Shown one piece after another: positions 14,661-19,203 of a stretch of DNA of 19,203 bases. The DNA lies in contig USCM01000006.1 in assembly GCA_900553155.1 (NCBI GenBank), positions 1 through 19,203 of the forward strand, given 5' to 3'. This DNA is from an uncultured Prevotella sp. GTDB lineage: Bacteria; Bacteroidota; Bacteroidia; Bacteroidales; Bacteroidaceae. The notes beneath the pieces are model-generated. The model saw nothing but the letters and a program-made list of their open reading frames with translations, searched no databases and was not told where the DNA came from. The number at the start of each line of letters is the position of its first letter. Position 1 is the first letter of the stretch. The position numbers were made by a program, and so were the translations under genes.

Positions 14661-16832
14661 TTATCGCAGGTCTTTCAGTTCGTCTACAATAGCCGCAGCC
14701 TCCTTAACGGGGTTGTCGTAAGGCTTAAGCTTGTACTGCAGCGGTGTAGTAACCCACTTTTCTTCCCACTGGTCGAGCTTCTGAGCGTTGCCAAAGAAGT
14801 AGGCTTTAAGACGTGGTATGTAGTACTGGCTTATAAGACCATTCCAGAAACGTGCGGCATAGTCTTCCTGCCATCCGCCCCATGTGGTAATAAGGCGCTT
14901 GGCATCAGCCTCGTATCTATCCTTCTCCTCGGCTGTTGTGCCGTTGTTACGAGCCATGTCTATCCAGCGGTCGAGGCGGTCGGTAGGGTGCGATGCCAAG
15001 AGGCGGTCGGCTTTTTCGAGTAGGTCGAACACGCGGTAGAGGTTCTGACGGCAAACGATGTGCTGTCCCACCGAGTCGGCATGCAATGCTCTGCGGTATA
15101 GAATGTCGGCTTTGGCACCTACATACTGGGCTGCCAAGAGCACGGCATCAGCCTCGTACAGCTTCGACTGGGCATACTTAGGCGCTGAGGCGAGGAAGCT
15201 CTGCACAGCCTTGAAGTACTGGTCGTTGAGGTCGGTCTTGCTTGGGCGGCGTGTGTCGCTTACCACGGTTTGCCACAGGTAGCGTGGGTACGAGTAGAGC
15301 GAGCTGTAAGCCGAACCTCTGAGGTCTTTCCACGCCTGGCACAGGTTGTCGTCGTAGCCGCCGTAGCGGTTGGTGCAATAGTTGGCAAGCCATGCGTCGA
15401 GGTCAATAGCCTTATCGCTCCAGCCCATGTCGGCAAGCAGCTCGTACACCACATCGTTGTTCTCGATGCCCTCTGGAGCCGAGCCAAAGCCTACAAGATT
15501 GCCCTTGGCAGGGTGGGCGAGAGCCTCTGCCGAACCCTTGGCATACATATCCATATCGCCAGTCAGCAATGTCTTGCCACCAAAGTTGGGCACGTAGCTG
15601 TACACCCACTGCTTTCCGTAGTAGCCGTCGTGTACCTTCCATGTAAGCTCGGTGTGCCATACCCACTTGGGATAGTCGTTGGCAAGGTCTATAATCATCA
15701 TCTTGTCGTTAGGCACCTTGCGCAGCAATGCAGCCAGGCTCTCACGATCCCAGAAGCCATGCTGATAGCCAAAGGTCCATCCCTGTGTAACCCATACGGC
15801 ATCAGGATTGCCCTTTGCCACCGAGCGGTAGAGCACGTCGCCGTAGTGTTCCAACAGGCGCAGCTTGCCTTCGCGGTCGTTAGGGTCGACAGGCAGCTCC
15901 ATCTCGTTGAAGCTGTCCGACTGGTAGAACTTGTTTTTGCCAAACTCTTTCTCCCATTCCTGTATAAACAACTTGCCTATCTCCTCAAAGTAGGGCGAGT
16001 CGGGGGGCAGCACGTATGCGTTCATGCTCTGGTCGAAACCACCCCACTTAAGGTGCTTCATCTTTATCTCGGGGTGCAGCTTCATAAAGCCCTCAGGCAC
16101 AAAGCCGGCAAAGGCAGGCGCTATGGGGTGCATGTCGAGCTCGCGCATGCGCTTCAGTATCTTGTGTTGCAGCTCCACCTGTGCTGTCTGCCATGCGTCG
16201 GTAAGGGGTCCGTCCCATGTGTTGAGGTTGCCCATGCGGTGCCAGGGCAGGTAGGCGGCTCCGGTGAAGAAGCTGCGTATATCTTCTTTCTTAAGTCCCA
16301 TCTTAAGCCATACACGCTCGGCTATAGCCTCGTGAGCCACACTGGCGAGAGGCATGTTGATGCCGTGCAGGGCCATAAGGTCGAGTTCTTTCTCCCAACG
16401 GTTCCAGTCCCAGTAGGGTGTGGTGTAGCCAAAGGTGCATACGTTGAGGAAGTAGCGGTAGCGGTAGGGCGACTGTCCCTGCTGCTCCTTGCACGGCTTG
16501 AGTTCAAACTTTTGCGGCATAGCGTTGCCGCTCCATGTAGCCATGCCTTGTGATGTGGCAGCCTGATACTTGTAGAAAGCGTATGCCATAGCATTTTCGC
16601 TGCTGCCGCTGATGGTTAGTTTTCCGTTCTGACAATCGTAAGCATAACGGTCGGTGCCGTTTGAGGGTAATTGTTTGAAGTTGATGTTGTGTGTGTCGAT
16701 GCCATAGGTGCGCATTATCACCTTGCGGGCTGCATCGCCAGGAGCTGCCTGTATGCAGGCTGGCATCATACATGCCAAGGCCAGCGCCATGCGTCCGAAG
16801 GTATGTGCCGATATAGAAAGTTTTGTTGTCAT
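14661..16832 (-). CDS. GH89 alpha-N-acetylglucosaminidase (NAGLU-like), divergent copy
   Basis: This second GH89 protein (723 residues) has a signal peptide of about 29 residues (hydrophobic ALALACMMPACIQAA) and the same three-part layout. Conserved blocks are YFLNVCTFGYTTPYWDWNRW, MALHGINMPLASVAHEAI, GAAYLPWHRMGNLNTWDGP, QSDSFNEMELP (general acid E310) and GSAPEGIENND (nucleophile E454). Both catalytic glutamates are kept, but pocket-side blocks differ from the first copy and from human NAGLU: SVAHEA in place of the xxGQE form, and VYSYVPNFGGK in place of the IWCxLxNFGGN form. This suggests a different leaving group or aglycone preference. It is transcribed first of the two GH89 genes. A terminator-like hairpin lies upstream (16876-16915), and no TAnnTTTG was seen in 16833-16875. 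Confidence 0.93.
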   Translation of the reverse strand: MTTKLSISAHTFGRMALALACMMPACIQAAPGDAARKVIMRTYGIDTHNINFKQLPSNGTDRYAYDCQNGKLTISGSSENAMAYAFYKYQAATSQGMATWSGNAMPQKFELKPCKEQQGQSPYRYRYFLNVCTFGYTTPYWDWNRWEKELDLMALHGINMPLASVAHEAIAERVWLKMGLKKEDIRSFFTGAAYLPWHRMGNLNTWDGPLTDAWQTAQVELQHKILKRMRELDMHPIAPAFAGFVPEGFMKLHPEIKMKHLKWGGFDQSMNAYVLPPDSPYFEEIGKLFIQEWEKEFGKNKFYQSDSFNEMELPVDPNDREGKLRLLEHYGDVLYRSVAKGNPDAVWVTQGWTFGYQHGFWDRESLAALLRKVPNDKMMIIDLANDYPKWVWHTELTWKVHDGYYGKQWVYSYVPNFGGKTLLTGDMDMYAKGSAEALAHPAKGNLVGFGSAPEGIENNDVVYELLADMGWSDKAIDLDAWLANYCTNRYGGYDDNLCQAWKDLRGSAYSSLYSYPRYLWQTVVSDTRRPSKTDLNDQYFKAVQSFLASAPKYAQSKLYEADAVLLAAQYVGAKADILYRRALHADSVGQHIVCRQNLYRVFDLLEKADRLLASHPTDRLDRWIDMARNNGTTAEEKDRYEADAKRLITTWGGWQEDYAARFWNGLISQYYIPRLKAYFFGNAQKLDQWEEKWVTTPLQYKLKPYDNPVKEAAAIVDELKDLR

Positions 16833-16875
16833 ATAGTATTGTTTTTATATTCTGTTGCGCTGTTTTAGTAGATAT

Positions 16876-16915
16876 AAAAAAGGGAGCTTGTGGCTGTTGC
16901 ACCATACAAGCCCCC
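16876..16915 (-). terminator. Rho-independent terminator or attenuator after the beta-helix gene
   Basis: On the minus strand the stem GGGGGCTTGT / ACAAGCTCCC (10 bp, one mismatch, 14-nt loop) is followed directly by TTTTTTATAT, the classic intrinsic terminator pattern. It sits 36 bp beyond the beta-helix gene stop and 43 bp before the first GH89 gene. The GH89 pair must therefore either use its own promoter or depend on read-through. Confidence 0.85.
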
Positions 16916-16951
16916 TCACTAATCTAAATCTGTATGTCTAACTAAAAATCA

Positions 16952-18574
16952 TTACTTAACAAACTTGACGCTTGCGCCGTTGATGCGTGCTACGTATACA
17001 CCTGTAGGGAGGTTGTCGATAGCTACACGCTCGCCGCTGCGTACTGTGGCGCCGAGCATCCACTGTCCGGCAACGTTGATAACGTCGAGCTTGGCAGCAC
17101 CCTCGAAGCCTGTTGCAACGATAGCGCCATTAACTACAGCGAGCTTGCCGTTGGCTGTTGCGCCTACTGCCTTAACGCCTGTAGCGGTCATGTCGGTATA
17201 CTCGGCAGCACCTACAGAAGGAGTGGCAGGACGTGCATTGCCAAACTGGTCGGTTGCAGGAGCCTCGATGCCCTCAAACTTGGCAACACCCTTGCCAATG
17301 GCAACACTGTTCTTGGCGATGGCTGCCACCTTGAGGTCGCCGTAAAGCTTGGCTGTGAAGTGGGTTCCCTCTGCATCGCCCTCCTCAAATGGGTTAAGCT
17401 CCTTGCCAAGGAATATCTCGTCGCTGTCAAAGTTGGCTGCGCTGTTGTTGTTCTTGCTGCCAAATGTAACGTAGAACTTGTCTTCTACAGCACCGAAGAT
17501 GTTGTTGGCAACTTTCGGGTTGACGGTCTGTGGCTGTACTGTCTCACCAGCCTTGTCGCCCTCAAGGTAGAAGCACTTGATGTCGTTAAGACGATTGTTC
17601 TTGCCAAACGGGTCGTAGTAGTTGGAAGCAAACAGGTTGTTGAACAAGATAGGCTCCATAGGTACAGCTGTAGCACGAGCCCAGAAGTTGATGGCTCCGC
17701 CGTCGTCGCTGGTGGTTATGGATGTAGTGTTGCCAACGAATGTGTTGTTCACAAATACCGGCTTAAAGGCTTCGGCATTGGTTGCTGGCTTGTGTGCGTC
17801 CTGCATATAGATGGCGCCACCGCGGTTTGAGATAAAGTTGTTGCTGAAGGTACAGTTCTCGATGCGTACGGTTGGTACACAGTTGTTGTCGCGAACGTTT
17901 ACGGCAATGGCGCCACCATTTATACCCGTGTTGTTGTTGAAGGTACATGAGCGTACGGTGAGCGATAGAGCCTTGTCTTTTGTGTTGTAAGAGCAGATAG
18001 CTCCACCACCATATCCACCGTTGCCCTCGTTGCCCTCGAACACCGAGCGCTCGATAACTACTGTACCACCGCTATGACGCAACACGCCGCCATTGTTGCC
18101 GCTTTCAAGCTTGATGTCTTTGTTGTTGTAGAAGTTGCAGTCGGAGATGTTAAGCACACCATTGTTCTCGCAGAAGAGAGCAACCTTCTGGCAGCCTGTT
18201 ATCTGTACGTTTGTAAGGTTGAGCTTGGTGTCCTTGCATACTCTGAACATAGAGCTGCCTACCTCTTCGTTCTTTTCGTTCTTCTGAACAGGCGATGTAA
18301 AGATAACCTTCTTTCCTGTCTTTGCGTTAAGACCGTTGATGGTTATGTCCTTGCCTTGAAGGTCGATGGCTTTTGTTCCCTTGTATACCAGCTCGGTTCC
18401 GTCAAAGTTGAAGTTGATGTCAACGTGTTCGCCAGGTTTGGCATCGTTAATGATTTTCATGAACGAACCCTCTGTTGCAGGGTCCATAACGTCTGTTGTT
18501 ACAGTCTGTGCTGATGCCTGCATAGAGCATGCAAGGGCAATAGCTGCGATTGAGAAAAAGTTTAAGTGTCTCAT
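16952..18574 (-). CDS. Secreted right-handed parallel beta-helix protein with C-terminal sorting domain
   Basis: The 540-residue protein has a signal peptide (MRHLNFFSIAAIALACSMQASAQ) and a middle section of parallel beta-helix coils (about 70-330). Repeated patterns such as CTFNNNTGINGGAIAV, CTFSNNFISNRGGAIYM and NNTFVGNT resemble the F-x-x-N / G-G-A-I repeats of polymorphic outer-membrane and choice-of-anchor Q proteins. A linker follows, with an ATDQFGNARP segment typical of the end of this protein class. The last 75 or so residues (GQWMLGATVRSGERVAIDNL, then PTGVYVARI) match a type-A T9SS sorting domain. Such proteins are surface-exposed or secreted adhesin- or lyase-like folds; no catalytic residues can be named. 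It lies between the EEP-fold gene (33 bp upstream) and the terminator at 16876-16915. Confidence 0.82.
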   Translation of the reverse strand: MRHLNFFSIAAIALACSMQASAQTVTTDVMDPATEGSFMKIINDAKPGEHVDINFNFDGTELVYKGTKAIDLQGKDITINGLNAKTGKKVIFTSPVQKNEKNEEVGSSMFRVCKDTKLNLTNVQITGCQKVALFCENNGVLNISDCNFYNNKDIKLESGNNGGVLRHSGGTVVIERSVFEGNEGNGGYGGGAICSYNTKDKALSLTVRSCTFNNNTGINGGAIAVNVRDNNCVPTVRIENCTFSNNFISNRGGAIYMQDAHKPATNAEAFKPVFVNNTFVGNTTSITTSDDGGAINFWARATAVPMEPILFNNLFASNYYDPFGKNNRLNDIKCFYLEGDKAGETVQPQTVNPKVANNIFGAVEDKFYVTFGSKNNNSAANFDSDEIFLGKELNPFEEGDAEGTHFTAKLYGDLKVAAIAKNSVAIGKGVAKFEGIEAPATDQFGNARPATPSVGAAEYTDMTATGVKAVGATANGKLAVVNGAIVATGFEGAAKLDVINVAGQWMLGATVRSGERVAIDNLPTGVYVARINGASVKFVK

Positions 18575-18607
18575 AATAGTTGTTTTTTAAAAGTTAGTAA
18601 ATTATGG

Positions 18608-19201
18608 TTAGTTAATTAATACTTTTCCGTTTGTTACACCTTTGCCATTGGTTGCACGCACAATGTACATTCCCTTAGGCAGCGAGAGGGTTTGCTTCTC
18701 GTTGGGAGCCAATGTGCAAGCAAAGGTCTTCTGGCCTGATGTGGTGTACACCTCCACATTGGCTTTCTGCGCGCCGTGGTTGGTTATGCTGCCAGACGCT
18801 ATTGTTATGCCTGTAGCGGCTGTGGCGGTTTGGCTTATGCCTGTGGCGTAGCTTAGCTCCACAAACACCGGCAGGTGGTCGGATGTTACCGATTCGTCGT
18901 TGATGTTGACACCATTAGAGAGGGCAATGCCGCTTTCGGTAACCTTGAACTCGTACGACGCTGTGCTGTCGTAGTATATCACCATGTCGATGCACGATTC
19001 GGGCTTGTCGGACGGGAAGGTGTACTCGTTGGTGTTGTTGAGTATCTTGAAGCCGTTGTTCTTGAACGTAACCATGGCACGGTAGGTGGGCTTGGCGTTG
19101 AAGTCGCCTGCTATAAAGACAGGCTTGCCGGCACTTTTGGCAAACTTGATGAGGTCGGCAGTGGCTTTGTCGCGGTCTTTATCGTTGAGCGAGTAGTGGG
19201 T
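18608..19201 (-). CDS. Secreted endonuclease/exonuclease/phosphatase-fold protein with C-terminal sorting domain (5' partial)
   Basis: The reading frame is open to the right edge, so the N-terminus is missing; 197 residues are visible. An internal ATG at 19075 is not the true start. The upstream codons give THYSLNDKDRDKATADL and FIAGDFNAKPTYRAM, and further on SDHLPVFVEL. These are the catalytic blocks of the DNase I-like EEP fold: the H of the THYS strand, D and N of GDFN, and D and H of SDH. A C-terminal region (about the last 75 residues, with NVEVYTTSGQKTF and LPKGMYIVRA) resembles a T9SS type-A sorting domain. Substrates of such secreted EEP proteins include nucleic acids, phospholipids and phosphosugars; this one cannot be assigned. 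It starts the visible minus-strand run with the beta-helix gene 33 bp downstream. Confidence 0.87.
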   Translation of the reverse strand, partial: THYSLNDKDRDKATADLIKFAKSAGKPVFIAGDFNAKPTYRAMVTFKNNGFKILNNTNEYTFPSDKPESCIDMVIYYDSTASYEFKVTESGIALSNGVNINDESVTSDHLPVFVELSYATGISQTATAATGITIASGSITNHGAQKANVEVYTTSGQKTFACTLAPNEKQTLSLPKGMYIVRATNGKGVTNGKVLIN

Positions 19202-19203
19202 GC

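Noticed and set aside
15270..16553. Plus-strand open frame of 427 codons
   Set aside because: It is antisense to the GH89 gene, whose conserved catalytic blocks cover the same bases; the frame's composition (V, H, L rich) is that of a codon-bias shadow.
14661..16832. Lipoprotein signal on the divergent GH89 protein (cysteines at 21 and 26)
   Set aside because: The residues before the cysteines (ALA-C and MPA-C) fit a lipobox poorly, while an A-x-A type signal peptidase I site follows directly.

Overview
The window looks like chromosomal DNA of a Bacteroidota member, most likely Prevotellaceae (moderate confidence on the family). The reasons are three TAnnTTTG-type -7 promoter elements, A-rich leaders without clear Shine-Dalgarno sites, a Bacteroidetes-type alpha-2-macroglobulin C-terminus, DUF1573 and DUF721 proteins, a TPR-ribH/recF-DUF721 divergent block, and secreted proteins with C-terminal type-A (T9SS-like) sorting domains.

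Left half (1-9930) is mostly housekeeping. A plus-strand run carries the tail of an alpha-2-macroglobulin-like protein, a secreted DUF1573 protein and ispH. It ends at a long perfect hairpin shared with the convergent minus-strand pair TPR membrane protein - ribH. A divergent promoter region then separates that pair from recF and a DUF721 (DciA-like) gene. These meet a minus-strand set read right to left: M3 metallopeptidase (Dcp-like), dCMP deaminase, S41 C-terminal processing peptidase, and 5-formyltetrahydrofolate cyclo-ligase.

Right half (9931-19203) is more specialised. A strong Bacteroidetes promoter (TTTG-N19-TACCTTTG) drives a multi-span homologue of lysosomal heparan-alpha-glucosaminide N-acetyltransferase (HGSNAT), followed after 12 bp by an ECF sigma factor with no anti-sigma gene next to it. 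Facing these on the minus strand are two tandem exported GH89 alpha-N-acetylglucosaminidases (NAGLU homologues). Upstream of them on the same strand are a secreted parallel beta-helix protein and a secreted endonuclease/exonuclease/phosphatase-fold protein, the latter cut by the window edge. HGSNAT and NAGLU act in sequence in human lysosomal heparan sulfate breakdown. Their presence side by side here suggests, as inference, a periplasmic counterpart: acetyl groups passed across the inner membrane to terminal alpha-glucosamine, then removal of the alpha-GlcNAc.

The 589-bp convergent gap between the sigma factor and the GH89 genes (11875-12463) has no credible gene but is packed with repeats: four tandem 15-mers plus a degenerate fifth, four tandem 22-mers plus an inverted fifth, two palindromes sharing CAAAGTACCAGCC, and other hairpins. 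It is the least explained stretch of the window.
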